The notes below the pieces were generated by a model that did no database searches, was not told the origin of the DNA, and worked only from the letters and a program-made list of their open reading frames with translations. The translations under genes were made by a program, and so were the position numbers. Below, piece by piece: positions 48,030 through 60,480 of a stretch of DNA of 64,000 bases. How positions within the stretch are numbered: the first letter of the stretch is position 1; every line of letters begins with the position of its first letter. The stretch is from Phyllostachys edulis (lineage: Eukaryota > Streptophyta > Magnoliopsida > Poales > Poaceae): contig CM070554.1 of NCBI GenBank assembly GCA_036346405.1, positions 42,274,204 to 42,338,203 of the forward strand. Reading direction: 5' to 3'.

Positions 48030-49034
48030 TATGAGTAAAGTATTTCCTGATGTAATGAACAAAGTGGACAGGAGTAAACTAATGTGTGATGCATGTGAAT
48101 TTAGAAAAGCACATTAGATCCTCATATATGAGCAAGGGACTCTGCAGTGTGTCCCCCTTTGTCTAATGTATGGACATCTCCTGTTGTCTCTGCTAGTAGC
48201 ATGAAATATTTTGTTACCTTTATTAATTGCCACACTCGTGTGACTTGGATTTATATTATGAAACACAAAACAAAGGTGCTAAAATGCTTCCAAGACATCT
48301 ATGCGTATGTTAAGAATCAATTCAATACCCATGTCCAGATTATAAGAACAGATAATGGAACAGAGTACGTAAATAAGGAGTTTGATACCTTCTTATCAGT
48401 CGAAGGAATCTTACATCAAACCTTATGTCCACATACACCCCCTCATAATGGAGTGGCTGAAAGGAAAAATCGTCATCTCTTGGAGGTAGCCCCGTCACTC
48501 ATGTATACTATGACTGTGCCTAAGTTTCTATGGAGTGAAGCAGTTATGACTGCAACATACCTCATCAATCGTATGCCATCAAGAATACTTGGAATAAAGA
48601 CTCCATGTGAGATGTTGAAAGGAAAAAATGAGTTCATCGTCCCTCCAAAAGTATTTGGATGTACATGCTTCGTTCAAGATCACAGACCCTCGGTGGGAAA
48701 GCTAGATCCTCAAGCTATTAAGTGCATCTTCCTGGGATACTCTTCTGGATAGAAGGGATATAAGTGTTGGAGCCCTTCTGAACGACGCACGTTTGTGAGT
48801 ATGGATGTGACTTTTAGGGAGTCAGATCCCTTCTATGGAGAGAGAACTGATTTGAGTTCTTTATTTGACCTCGTCTCTCCTAGCATGGATGATACTAGTC
48901 GAGAGGGGGAGCTTGAAGCCTCAAGGATTGAGGAAAGTGAGCAACCAAGGGTTGTGGTTTGTTCAATTCTATGTCCTATGGGTGGAGATAGGTGGAGAAG
49001 GGTCAATGAGGATGAAAATCTAAGGGTGTATTAA
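48030..49034 (+). pseudogene. Copia F integrase
   Basis: The second target copy TAT (48030-48032) restores the frame. The zinc-module end KLMCDACEFRKAH lies at about 48085. The core runs from 48195, with YFVTFINCHTRVTW (aspartate replaced by asparagine at the usual FIDDHTR site), IIRTDNGTEYVNKEF and PPHNGVAERKNRHLLEVA. LWSEAVMTATYLINRMPS and the C-terminal VFGCTCFVQDH and CIFLGYSSG follow. Stops at about 48130 and 48752 and the active-site change make it inactive. Confidence 0.87.
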
Positions 49035-49076
49035 AGGGGGCAGCAGTAGCAGGTTCCAACAATAGATGAGGTACAA

Positions 49077-50074
49077 TTGCAGGGGGAGCAACAACAACAG
49101 CAGGTTGCAGCGGCTGTTGAAGGTGCTGACTTATCTGATGATGATCTATGTGCTACAGATGATTCGATGGATCTGCCTATTACCTTGAGGAAGGAACCAC
49201 GAGCTGGGGTAAGGAAACCTCCTCTAAGGTATGGCTTCGAGCATGATATAGCGAACTATATGTCATATGAATCTCTGTCACCAGAGTACAAAGCCTTTAT
49301 TGCTTCACTACAGTATGTAGTAGTTTCAACTGATTGGAGAACCGCGAAGCAAGACTCCAAGTGGTATGAGGCTATGCTGGAGGAACTGGTAGCTCTAGAG
49401 AAGAAGAAGACTTGGGAGCTTGTACCTCTCCCAATGGGGAAGAAGGTGGTTAATTGCAAATGGGTCTACACTGTGAAGCAAGACCCAAATGGGAAGATTG
49501 AAAGATACAAGGCTAGGCTTGTGGCAAAGGGTTATAGTCAAACCTATGGGATTGACTATGATGAGACCTTTGCACCGGTGGCAAAAATGAGTACAGTGAG
49601 AATGTTGATATCCTATGCAGCAAATCGTAATTGGCCTTTATATCAACTTGATGTGAAGAATGCATTCTTACATGGTGATCTTCAGTAGGAGGTTTACATG
49701 AAGATTCCACCTGGTTGTAGTACACCTCAGACTAAGGGGAAAGTCTGTAGGTTGAGGAAGTCATTGTATAGGCTTAAACAATCTCCAGGAGCATGGTTTG
49801 ATTGATTTCATCGTGCTATGTATGGTATGGGCTACAGGCAGTGTAATAGGGATCACACTGTGTTCTATCGTCACTTAGAGGGTTACACCACAATCCTTAC
49901 GGTATATGTGGATGACATCGTCATTACAGGAGATGATAATATTGAGATGTCGCAACTGAAGTAGAGACTGAGCAAGGAGTTTGAGGTTAAGAATCTAGGC
50001 TAGCTGAAATATTTCTTGGCATTGAAATCGCGAGATCCCCCAAAGGGATAGTTCTCTCACAGCCGAAGTATGTC
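49077..50074 (+). pseudogene. Copia F reverse transcriptase
   Basis: After a glutamine-rich linker (QGEQQQQQ, 49083) the domain shows WYEAMLEELVALEKKKTWEL, KARLVAKGYSQTYGIDYDE and YQLDVKNAFLHGDLQ, then a stop (49686). The catalytic TVYVDDIVITGDD follows at about 49900-49930. Further stops lie near 49803, 49962, 50000 and 50049. It is clearly a copia reverse transcriptase and clearly dead. Confidence 0.9.
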
Positions 50075-50857
50075 TTGGATCTTCTCAATGATACAGGAAT
50101 GCTTGGATGTCGAGCTGCAATGACCCCAGTTGATCAAGACCATAAACTGTGTGCTCAATCAAGAGATCCAGTTGATAAGGAGAGCTACCAAAGGTTTGTT
50201 GGTCGTCTCATTTACTTGTGTCACACAAGGCCTAACATCTCCTATGCAGTAAGCGTTGTGAGTCGCTATATGCATGACCCTAGGAGTGGACATCTAGAAG
50301 CAGCTCATCGAATCCTACGATACTTAAAGGGGAGTCCTGGAAAAGGCCTATGGTTCAAAAGGAATGATCACCTAGACGTTAATGGCTATTGTGATGCTGA
50401 TTGGGCTAACTGCCTTGATGATAGGAGATCAACATCGGAGTATTGTGTCCTTGTGGGGAGAAATTTAGTATATTGGAGGAGTAAGAAGCAATCGATGGTG
50501 TCCAGATCAATGACCGAGGCAGAATATAGATCCATGGCAACATGCTTGTAAGAAATGCTATGGATGAGAGGTCTCCTATCGGAGTTGAGGTTATTAACAG
50601 GTGGACCATTAAAGCTTTGTTGTGACAACTAGTCAGCAGTCAACATTGCAAGTAATCCAGTTCAGCACGACTGAACGAAACATGTGGAGATGGATCGGTT
50701 CTTCATCAAAGAGAGACTTGATGAGGGTACCTTGAAATTGAGTCATGTAACTTCCAGAGAACAAATAGCCGATTGTCTAACAAAGGGGTTGGGGACTAAG
50801 GAGTGTTTGTCGGTATGTGACAAGATGGGAATGATAGATATCTATCGTCCATCTTAA
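50075..50857 (+). pseudogene. Copia F RNase H
   Basis: This covers the end of reverse transcriptase (GRLIYLCHTRPNISYAVSVV, HLEAAHRILRYLKGSPGKGL) and RNase H (GYCDADWANCLDDRRSTSEY, VGRNLVYWRSKKQSMVSRS, TEAEYRSMA). Three stops in the last 100 codons (about 50549, 50629 and 50672) precede the natural end TAA at 50855-50857. That stop overlaps the AAGGGGGAT polypurine tract next to the LTR. Confidence 0.88.
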
Positions 50858-50864
50858 GGGGGAT

Positions 50865-51160
50865 TGTTGAGTATATGGGCCATATACCGGCCGGCCCATG
50901 TGGCCCATGTTGTGGAAGCCCCCGAGTTATTTCCGTAAGACCAAGACCCGCCCAATCTTAAGGAGATAACTCTTGGCTTCCAGGTAAATGGATTCTAAGT
51001 AAACTCCATCTAAATGAGATGCCTTTACTGAAACTAGAGCCCCGGTGATCATGCATACCGCTCCCCTGCGAGTACTGCAGGTTATTGGTTCTCTAAACAA
51101 TCAAAAACCACATTTAGTGAGTTAAAATGGAATCCATGAACAGCGAGCATGGGGTCATGT
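50865..51160 (+). repeat. 3' LTR of Copia F, first piece
   Basis: It starts TGTTGAGTATATGGGCC directly after the polypurine tract AAGGGGGAT. It is cut at CATGT (51156-51160) by solo LTR G. The rest is at 57182-57245. The total length would be near 360 bp. Confidence 0.8.
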
Positions 51161-54100
51161 TGGCTCCCAAGATCAGCGACCAACATACCCAAACTCACAT
51201 ACAACATTGATCATATCCATACAACATTCATACATTGATAGTTCAAAAAACATACATCATAATAGTTCAAGTCTACAACTATTACAAGTGGCCGACCGGC
51301 CAAATTCAAATGAGATATAAAGTAGCAGCGGAAACAAGTAAATAAACCAAAAGTCCAGCATGGTATGCCCCATAACCCATCGGCAACCGACTGGGAGTTA
51401 AATGATAGCAGTACTCATCAGTGTCGCCTAAATCGACTCTTACAAGCTCAGTAGGCTCACGGTCTTCTATACCTGGAACCAGTAGACAAACTGGTTGAGT
51501 ACAAAGTTATACTCACAAGTCTTACACAAAGATAAAATTAGTTATGCATAGAAAATATTTAAAGGATAGCATTAGTGGCTTTAGTTTTGCGAAAAACACC
51601 ATAATTTTTCCAACCTACACATACTAGTTTATCAATTGCCATTTTAAAAACAGATTTGAAGTAGAAGTAAAGCATGTGATAAAGTTTTACAAAGATAAAT
51701 AAATGAATCAAACAATCATCAAAGTGGCAGCCCACTTTGATACACTAAAAATGCATGAACACCCGTTCATACCGAATACCAAGTTGTACCCACAAATTTT
51801 AATTCAAAGTCTAACAATTAGCAGCCACATACTCAAGCGATCGTCCATAACCATGAACACGACTATTCGAATAGATTTATCTCTGTAGAGGTGTACTACT
51901 TTACCCACATGACTCGATTAGCCCGTAAGCCTCCAGATGCCTCCGAAAATAGCATACTTCCTTAGGTATGCCGGCCGGGGAGAATCGAGATACGGTCATT
52001 TTCGGCAAGAAGATCCCATTGGGCTAAGTCCTCCTTGCAAGATGTTCCCTTAGTTAGTACAAGCGACTGATAGCACTTGCTAACCGGCTCACTAGTTGTA
52101 TTGGAAATACCGATGCAATGCACAAATTAAAAATTGGTGCTCTCTTGCACACTATAGAACATTACATCGGCTCCTACGGACAAATGATCAACACAAGTGC
52201 CCTTACACCACCATAGGACGTAACATAATAAAACATTCCCCCTACTTAACCGTATAGCACCCATATACCGCATGTGATAGCACGAGTTTTACTTGAATCG
52301 TAGGTACCAAAGTTCGATCCTTAATGGTCCGGACAAGACAACCACATACCCGATCTCGTGCACGAAGGCACTCTCACTAGCAATTACTTGTCCAGACCTC
52401 AAAACTTATTTAAAAGGACAAAATTTAACTCATAAAACAGATACGACGATCTGAAATAAAATGAATAATAATTAAGTGAATGTTTCCCATAATTGTCGGG
52501 TTATTCCCGACAATCCAACTACCATTTCTAGACTTGCATGGCTAAGCAAAATCATACAATAATTCACACAACCTATCTTAAGCGTGTGGTACTAGAATAA
52601 TTCAAGATTAACCTCAATGAATAGGATATAACTAACTACACATAACAAAAATAGCGACATAGCAAAATAAGCATGCAAGCAATTATCATTGCACTAACTT
52701 ATCAAAAACTGGGATCAAATATGGTGCAAAAGAAAGTTCAAATGATGCTTGCCTTGCTGGTAGAACAATTGTTCACCCACAGTAGCGTACGAGTCAATAT
52801 CAATCGCTTCGGGATCTATAGAATTAACGATATCGATAAACACCGAGAAATACCTCAAAAATAAAAATGCCCAAAAATGCATGATTTTTCTACAGTAGCT
52901 AGTGTATGACTTTAGATGAATTTAGGTGAAAGAATTATTTGATTTGGAGTTGTTATGTGAAAGTTATAGCAATTTGAATTTCAGGTTTCAATATGTCCAA
53001 AGTTCATGCAATTTAATTATTTGGCCAAAATTTGTAGAGCAGTGGGGGATACAAGAATTATATAGATAAATAGATAATATTATTACAAGGTCAAAATATA
53101 TGGGTTCATCTCATTTGGTGTTTTTATGAATTAGTTATGCATTTTTAAAGTCATCAACCTTTTTCTATTGTAAAAATAATAGAGTTATGGATCATTCTCC
53201 AAAATAATAATTTCTGTTACAGAGACATGTTGGAAACCAAATTTTGAAATAAAGTTTATTAAAAATGAAAATTATCAAAACTATTTTCAACCATTTTGGA
53301 GTTGAGATGAATTAGTTATGTATTTTTGAAGTTATTTATATTTTTCAGTGTGTAAAATAATGGATTTCGAATTTCCTAAAGCTTTTCTGACTTTTCTTAT
53401 TGAGGGCTGCGCTAGCCTCAGTCACTGACCTGTGGGTCTAGTGAATAGTGTGTTTTTCTTTTACTTCCGATTTAAAATTCTCGATCTGACAAGTGGGTCC
53501 CGATGTCAACGTCACGGCCCAATGGACTTGGTTCATGCGTGCATGTGCACCACGCACAGCTTAAGTGACCTTGGGCCCACTCATCAGTCTTTCACACATC
53601 TCCTTGATCTCCCCTGATATCTGTGCGCGGGGCCCGCATGTAAGTGATACATTATGATATTAAGACAGCGTTTAAATGCTAATCATCACTATTTAACGCA
53701 TAATCATCTTGCTACAGTACGTGCCCGAGTACGACAATGGGACTTTTGTCTCGTGCGCTTGCCCGGTAGCTCGCCGGCGCTACGCGCCACGGCAGAGCCA
53801 GCCAAGGCTTAGGACAGCTTTGCAATAGCAGTGCGCACATTTGGGTGGTGGTGGTGAGGTCTGAGACGGCCCGTACCGGCGACTAGCCGGAGCTAAGCGA
53901 CGGCGAGAATATGGCAACCATGCACACCAGTGGCGAATCTAGGATGAAAAATGAGGGTGGGCTCAACCGCTTAAAGTCTCGAATGACTAAACTAATTTGT
54001 AACAAACATAGTCTTATATTTTTGTGCAATCAAATTCATAGTTTCATACATGAATAAAAGTAAAACAAACAAAAGAGAAATACAATAAAGGTACCTCGCT

Positions 54101-54256
54101 AATGGAAAATGCATCTCCCAAAACATGTAAATATGTTTCTAGTAGGTAATAACATGTACATCAAAATTAGAAAAATTAGTGATACAATAGCAAATTGTAC
54201 TTAAATGATTATGAACATTCAAAATAAAGCTATAAAAGAACCATACCACTAAGACG

Positions 54257-54652
54257 TTAGCTTGAATCACGACTTTCACGAGGCAAATTCATTCTATGAT
54301 TTTTCATGCCTTGGAAGGATCTTATAATTGTATCATCATCAATGGATCTAAATATATCTCGCTCGGTGTAGCACACTATCAAATCATTCAGCCACTCATC
54401 CGATACCTTGTTGCGCAAATCTGCTTTGATAATATTCCTTGCCGAAAATATTCTCTCAACAAATGTCCTCCTCACTTCATCTCTAATTTCATTTGTGAAA
54501 TCTTCTATTGGTATGCGATGTGCCGGATCGGCAATAATTTCATCCAGATTAAATTCTAGTCAAGGCTTCTTTGGTTGAGTTGCGCTCTCATCGGTTGGGG
54601 GAGTGCTACTTGAATTGTTTGTGAAATAATTACGTAAAGTTCGTTTCTCCAT
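54257..54652 (-). pseudogene. hAT transposase with its middle deleted (N terminus joined to C terminus)
   Basis: The ATG at 54652 opens MEKRTLRNYFTNN. At about residue 40 comes LDEIIADPAHRIPIEDF with NEIRDEVRRTF. This is the N-terminal leader of TTF-type hAT transposases, which normally leads into the zinc finger. It passes directly into VERIFSARNIIKADLRN and SDEWLNDLIVCYTERDIF, the C-terminal dimerisation region. The zinc finger and the whole catalytic RNase H-fold domain are missing, perhaps 500 or more residues. One in-frame TGA lies near codon 31. The encoded piece could at most dimerise. It ends at 54257. Family call is confident. Confidence 0.82.
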
Positions 54653-54879
54653 TATTGCAAACCTATGAATAATGAATTAATGGCTAATTGAGTATATATA
54701 TATACCATATTACCACACTATATCAAACTTACTAACAATTAACAAATAACAAATGGCTAATTGACTAATGAGTTAATGACTAATGACTAACTAGTAACTA
54801 GTATATACCAGTTGGGACTTGGGAGTTGGCAGTAGTGAGCAGTCAATATAGAGCTGAAGGCTTGAAGTCTTGAAGAAAT

Positions 54880-55530
54880 GAAGAGTGGAGCAGCTCAGCA
54901 GAGCAGAGGCGCAACCCAGATGCCGGCTGCCCAGATCCAGCCGAGGAGCCTCCTCGGTGGTGGCAGGTCGCTCCTCCTCCTCCGGCTCCAGCCCGCGCCC
55001 ACCCCCAGCCTCCTCCGACTGGCCCTCCTCCTCCTCTGGCTTCGGCCTTGGCCTCCTCTGCAGACCGCAGCTCCGCAGTGGCGCAACCTCCGCTCCTCGG
55101 CGAGACGGCCAACGACGTCGGCCCACGCCGCCCCTCGCCTCCTCCGGCTCCGGTCAGCCCCTCCTCCTCCGGCTCCGGGCTCCGGCTGGACCAGCGGCGC
55201 TCCCTCTGGCTGCCGCTGCCCCCTCAGGTGCTCGATTGGATTGATTGCTTGATTCACTTGATTGGGGATTTCGGGTTGGGGAATTGATTGGGGTTTGGGG
55301 AATTTTGAACAGGGGAACGTGAGACTGCCATGTGGGACCGGTGGCGGTGGGGGACATGGGCTGAGCCTGGCCGCTGGGCTTCGCTGCTTCGGGCCTCCCT
55401 CTAGCAAACATCTTCTTCCCGCCATCCTCTTCTTGTTTTGGCATAGGCGCACAGCCATGGATGGCAGCCGGAGCCGGAGGTTGAACTGGTGGTGTCGGTC
55501 GCCGGTGGAGGGTGGGCTTCAGCCTGATGA
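54880..55530. other. GC-rich 5' region of the hAT element
   Basis: Several overlapping frames are open because of base composition (proline-, arginine- and alanine-rich readings). None resembles a known protein. The sequence at 55511-55539 can fold GGTGGGCTTCA against TGAAGCCCACC. I treat it as leader or promoter DNA of the transposon. Confidence 0.5.
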
Positions 55531-57176
55531 AGCCCACCCAGTGGATTCGCCCCTAATGCACACAGCGTTCAATCCAGCAGGTGCCCAAGCTTCTAAGGAC
55601 TATAAGGAAGCTACCTGAGCTGAATGGGTCCTCAAAAAGGCTTGGAGCAGCTTGGAGCTTGGCCGGCGTCGAAGAAGATGACGGCGGCGGCACGACTTCG
55701 CGTGGAGAAGTGACCCTGAGCAAATTTAGGACAAGTGAATGCTCGGGATAGCTCAAGGACCTTAAGAGCATGTTATAGGAGCAAGGAATCGGATAATGGC
55801 CTACCGAATTAAGTGAGAGACGAAGAGTTAGTTCTTCGGCCGAAAAGGGGGAAACTTCAAATTAACAAGATCCTGCCATGCATTGTTAAAATTGGTTGAG
55901 GGGAAAGCTTTATGATGTCCTAAGACACAATGTGATGCACAAGATTGAGGACAATACCTCCCAGTGAGTAGAAATGGCACCAGGGTGTCCACGGTGCGCG
56001 CTCTAGGGCTTCTCAGAGCACGAAGATGGACAGTGAGCTACAAGCCATGAGAGAAGCTCGCATTAGCAAAAATAGAGAGGGCATTGAAGGTACAAGAGAG
56101 GATAACCACGCGGGCGAAGTTTACCCGAGCAAGGAGCGAGCAATGGCGTCCTCCTCTTCTGCCGAAAAGAAGAGAAGTGAAGGAATGAGAGGTGTGGAGA
56201 GGGTATTATCCCTGGGCGTTGACGGCAACGGAGGCGGCGTGAAGTGGAGAAGCTCCCGGAGTGGTTGGAAGGGGTGGTGCGGTCACGGCGTCGACGGAGC
56301 GGGGCAGCATCGCGGGCGTGTGGCGAAGGAGCTCTGCGAGCGCGCCAGCGAAGGAAAGAGACAAAACTGACAGCTCGGGCCCACCCTGCCAGCGACTCAT
56401 ATGCGCACGCGAGAGCCCGAGTAAGTGAGTCCGTGTGGATCATTCGATTTTAATCGGACGAGGGATCTCACGGTGAACGTTTGGACTGGCCCGAACGGTT
56501 GCAAGATCTGGACCATTGAATTCCAATCGGACAGTCTATAACGTGAGTCCGAACGTTCGGACAGGTTCGAAAGGCTACGAGATCTCACCACTCAATTCAG
56601 ATTGGACGGTCCTGGACGCGTGAGGAGGTTTGGACCGATGCAGTGCTGATCGGACCACATGCTAGGGCTACACGATGGAGATCGAACGGTCCAAAATGCC
56701 CTAGTTAAATCACAATTGGTTGACCTTTATTTCACTGATTCTGGTTTGACCATGCCACTAAAAATTGAAATAAAAATCCTAAAAATCTGAAATAATTTAA
56801 AGGAGCTCCTGGGAAGGTCTAGTGTCCATAAAAATTCTTAAACCTTACTATTTAAGATATATTTTGCTCAGTTTAAATTCAAACTTAGAATAGGACATTG
56901 TATTGAGTTTGAATTTTCTGGGGTTGAGACTGTTCCCAAAATATTGGAAAAAATTATATTAACTCATGATAATTATTATAGTATTTGAATAAATTATTTA
57001 CAGATGATTAACATCAGGTTATATTCATGTTCTTGTTTGGAGTTAAGTTTTGAAGTGTAGGTTTAACACTTGTTTGAGATTTTCTAAGTACAATAAATTA
57101 TGCAAAAGTTTGTAAATCATGAGGCATGCTGGTGAGATGCATACTAATTATTATTATTAAACTTGGGGATGTGACA

Positions 57177-57245
57177 CATGTAATGCGTATATATATACCA
57201 AGTGAGCAATAGTGAATACACAAGAAAACATACACCAAAACTACA
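57177..57245 (+). repeat. 3' LTR of Copia F, second piece
   Basis: It begins with the second CATGT copy (57177-57181) and ends CAAAACTACA. The next base (57246) is exactly where homology with the duplicated segment begins. This makes it likely that this is the true LTR end. Confidence 0.7.
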
Positions 57246-57917
57246 ATATCACCAATTGCAATTTGCAAATCGCGTGCGGAATGACCAAACTGTAAAACAT
57301 TTTCATGTACTGTTTATATTACACCAGTCTAAAGTAAGCACCTGATTACATTAATTTTGAATTTCTATCCAAATATATAAGGAGTTCCTGAGCTAGGATT
57401 CAGATGGCACTCGATTTTCTAAATAGACAACTTAAGCCAGTCATTAGGGCACATTTAGACCGTCACACTTCTCTGGCCCATCCAATTCAGAGTTTCAGAC
57501 AGATCGACCTCTCTAGGATGATACTATCTTCACATGTATTATATTTAATCACTTCGTAGTTTGCATTTAGTAAAAGTAAGTTAGTATGTGAAACACCAAA
57601 TCCTTTGTTACAAAGATCCATATTTCTGGTCTTACATGTTTGTTTTTAACAAATGTGTTTTTCACACCCGGGTCAAGAGAGCTACTTTAGTTACTGCCTC
57701 CATCAGCAATGAAAAGAACATGGAATGCACTGCACAATATACTATGATCTCTCGCAGATCTGATTATGTCACTGTGATTGAAGGTTACGTGAAACAAAAT
57801 CTCGGGATCATGACAGTAGCACTTTTGTTCTTTCTGTCTAGTCATGTGGTGGTGCCTTGTCTATCGCGATAGTAATTAACGCCTTTCCCATGCAATGAGT
57901 CGGCAAATATAACTAGG
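57246..57917. repeat. Duplicated segment, copy 2
   Basis: It matches 42245-42936. It lacks the 20-25 bp around CCCCTCTTGTGGGG that is present in copy 1. It starts at the outer edge of the Copia F 3' LTR and ends at AACTAGG. In this copy a different sequence (TAAACTATTCTC) follows instead of kinase sequence. Confidence 0.88.
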
Positions 57918-58572
57918 TAAACTATTCTCAGATTACCTGGAGAAAGCTCGAGTTAGGTCTAGGTTAGTTGGTTTTCCCAACTACCAAATTTTTTTACTTC
58001 TTATTTTCCATATGTGCATCAACGCATGCTTGTATTCTATAAGCAAAATAATATGATATCACCAAAGGTAATGGAAAATTATGTAACTGCGGCACCCAGG
58101 GCATAGGGGTAATATTGAGGCTGATTATCACGGAAGACTGGAGTTCTCTATAATTTCTCGCACAATTGCATGACTAGATATTACAACATATTGTACTTAT
58201 TATATAACTCTATTATATTTCGAAAATATAGTTGTATATGTTATAAGAAATTTTTCTCTTTTTTTCTAATTTAAGAATTATTATGGGATTTTGTAGACCT
58301 CCAAAGCAAAGTATGTACCTTGCATATCACCAATTGTTTGTAGATATATAGGTTTTTTTAGAACCCTAGAGTAATAAAGAACCTGAAGTTCTCTTCAACA
58401 TCTAAATTTTTTCTTTATACAAAGATTAGATTAATGTCTAGTGACAACTATTTTGAATTTGCTAGACACATAGTTCCCGCCATAGTTCTAGTTATATGAA
58501 GGAATTTTAGCGTCTACTCTACTCTCACTAGATGTGGAGTTTTCTATGAAATTCATGTGAGAATCAAGTGTT
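57918..58572. other. Unassigned AT-rich stretch
   Basis: I see no gene, repeat or element end in this 0.65 kb. It ends in GTT (58570-58572), the target site of the CACTA composite. Confidence 0.5.
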
Positions 58573-58991
58573 CACTATTACAGAAAAGATCACCACAGAC
58601 GGTTCTAAACCGTTATCACAGACGGTTTCTGGATTTATGTGTTTGTGATAACAAATAGTCATTGCAGACGGTTTTTAAACCATTTATAAAAAAAAGCTAT
58701 CACAAACGGTTCTGAACAAGAACTGTCTGTGATAGTAATTATCACAGACGGTTCTTGTTCAGAACCGTCTATGATAGTTTTTCCTATTGCAAAAAAATCG
58801 GATTTTGAGTCAAACCAATCAATTGCTGGACAGTAGTTTCTATATACAACCTCTAGCAAGACAACTAAAATTCAATTAAAATTCTGATGGCAAACACATT
58901 ATAGGAAAGGGAAACCAAATGGTTTCACAACGTCCCCTCTGAATGAAAAAAAAAAGAATAAAGTTATAAAGTTAAACTAGCTAGAAACTAT

Positions 58992-59330
58992 CTATGCCTC
59001 CAAACTCCTGAAGAACTTATCGGCTTCTTGGATTGGTCTTGTGAGCTCTTCTTTGTACCTCACCAGCATATCACAAGCTGTTCTTGCATGTCGTCCGAGT
59101 CCGACTCAAGCTCGTCGACAAGGAAGGAGAGATGACTGAAAACCTCCGGCGGTGCTTCGACCTTAGGTAACACAAAATTAAGATCATTTTTTTACAACAA
59201 ACAGCCAACACATTGTGTATGTTTTGGGGATGCACACGTACCTTCCGGCAGTCTACCTCCTGCGACTCACAAGGAGCCCCTCCACATCCCTCCTCCTCGT
59301 CATCGTCAATTGTGTCTCCTCACCGAACCG
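58992..59330 (-). pseudogene. Captured KNOX fragment in CACTA composite, copy X
   Basis: The second exon-like block (59161-58992) reads VEAPPEVFSHLS, then LVDELESDSDD, and in another frame CDMLVRYKEELTRPIQEADK plus FFRSLEA, the KNOX1 end and KNOX2 core. The intron is 80 bp (59241-59162), with donor GTACGTG. The preceding piece ends VDCRK, which with VGAPPEV is the usual KNOX junction. It has frame breaks and no homeodomain. Confidence 0.75.
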
Positions 59331-60107
59331 CGACGGGGAATCGAGGGTGGTCGCCGGAGCTCGGCATGGGGAGGGGAGAGGGAGAGATTGATTGAAGGCA
59401 AGGCTGGGGTGGGGTGGCTATAATATATAAGGACAGCGCCAAAACATTTTGTCTCCCGCGCGTGTGTTCAAAAAATTTCGCCCTCCCGCGCTACGAATCA
59501 CAGATGGTTTCATACAAAAATCATCTGTGATGATCGTAATACTTCACAGACGGTTTCATACAAAAACCGTCTGTGATGACCGAAATTTTCCTTACTCTGT
59601 GATTTTACCATCACTACTACAGAAAAGGCCTTCACAAACGGTTCAAAAACGTCATCACAGATGATTTCATGAGCTGCCTAAGTTTATGGGTCAGTAATGA
59701 CATGAGGTCATCACAAACGGTTTTTGAACCGTCTGTGAAAAAAGCTATCACAGATGGTTCTAAACAAGAACAGTTTGTGATAGTCTATTTTCACAGACGG
59801 TTCTGAACAAGAATCATTTGTGATAGTAATTATCACAGACGATTCTTGTTCAAAACCGTCTGTGATAGTTTTTTCTATTACAAAATTTTTTTGATTTTGA
59901 GCCAAACCAATCAATTGCTGGACAGTAGTTTCCATATGCAACCTCTAGCACAACAACTAAAATCAAATTAAAATGATGATGGCAAACACATTGTAGGAGA
60001 GACCTATCTAGCAAAAGGGAAACCAAAAGGTTTCACAATATCCCCTCTGAATGGGAAAAAAAGAATAAAAATACAAAGTTAAACTAACTAGAAACCATCT
60101 GTTCCTC

Positions 60108-60480
60108 CAAGCTCCTGAAGAACTCATCGGCTTCTTGGATTGGTCTTGTTAGCTCCTCTATGTACCTCACCAGTATATCACAAACTGTTCTTGCCTATCG
60201 TCCGAATTCGACTCAAGCTCGTCGGCAAGGAAAAAGAGAGACGACCAAAAACCTCCGGCGGTACTCCGACCTTAGGTAACACAAAATTAAGATCATTTTT
60301 TATGGATATTAAATCATAAAAGGTACAAATAAAATAAGAACCATCAACCAGCCAACAAATTGTGTATGTTTTGGGGATATACACGTACCTTCCGGCAGTC
60401 TATCTCCTACGACAGACATGGAGCTCCTGCGCATCCCTCCTCCTCCTCGTCATCGGCTGTGTCTCCTCGCCGAACCGCGT
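60108..60480 (-). pseudogene. Captured KNOX fragment in CACTA composite, copy Y
   Basis: The second exon-like block (60270-60108) starts VGVPPEVFGRLSF. The EELTRPIQEADEFF stretch is read in other frames with changes. The intron is 118 bp (60388-60271), about 38 bp longer than in the sister copies because of an insertion near 60301-60340. The preceding piece encodes DDEEEEGCAGAP and ends IDCRK. Confidence 0.72.

Larger units (their letters stand above)
53928..55555 (-). mobile_element. Internally deleted hAT transposon (1628 bp)
   Basis: The left end is CAGTGGCGAATCTAGG and the right end in reverse is TAGGGGCGAATCC; both share GGCGAATC and a nearby GGTGGGCT. Identical 8-bp target copies ATGCACAC flank it (53920-53927 and 55556-55563). 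It carries a shortened transposase gene on the minus strand and a GC-rich 0.65-kb region (54880-55530) that corresponds to the 5' part of the element. The terminal base of the right end is mutated. Confidence 0.88.
51161..57176 (-). mobile_element. Solo LTR G, a distant giant-LTR relative, split by a hAT element
   Basis: It starts TGGCTCCCAAG and ends GGGGATGTGACA, with a perfect target duplication CATGT (51156-51160 and 57177-57181) in the Copia F LTR. Without the hAT insertion it is about 4.38 kb. On the minus strand it begins TGTCACATCCCC, close to the TGTAACATCCC of Gypsy E. Blocks such as CTTGCCTTGCTGGTA (52750) and GGTATGCCGGCCGG (51965) correspond in order to blocks of that LTR. Dyads such as CGATTTTAATCGG and ATTGAATTCCAAT (56440-56600) replace the GGAGGTC array. 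There is no interior or second LTR. Confidence 0.85.
44950..57245 (+). mobile_element. Copia F: decayed Ty1-copia retrotransposon lacking its 5' LTR
   Basis: Plus-strand gag, protease, pre-integrase, integrase, reverse transcriptase and RNase H follow each other in copia order. They are interrupted by a CACTA element (46524-48029). The 3' LTR starts at 50865, is split by solo LTR G at 51160/57177 and ends at about 57245. No 5' LTR or primer site was found. Many in-frame stops make it inactive. The net length without insertions is about 4.8 kb. Confidence 0.88.

Noticed and set aside
54895..55458. Overlapping GC-rich open frames around 55 kb that could suggest a host gene
   Set aside because: They lie inside a hAT element with an 8-bp target duplication, and their open state follows from base composition.
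59213..59395. Short plus-strand open frames in the CACTA copies (also near 60360)
   Set aside because: They are antisense to the captured KNOX fragment and differ between copies.
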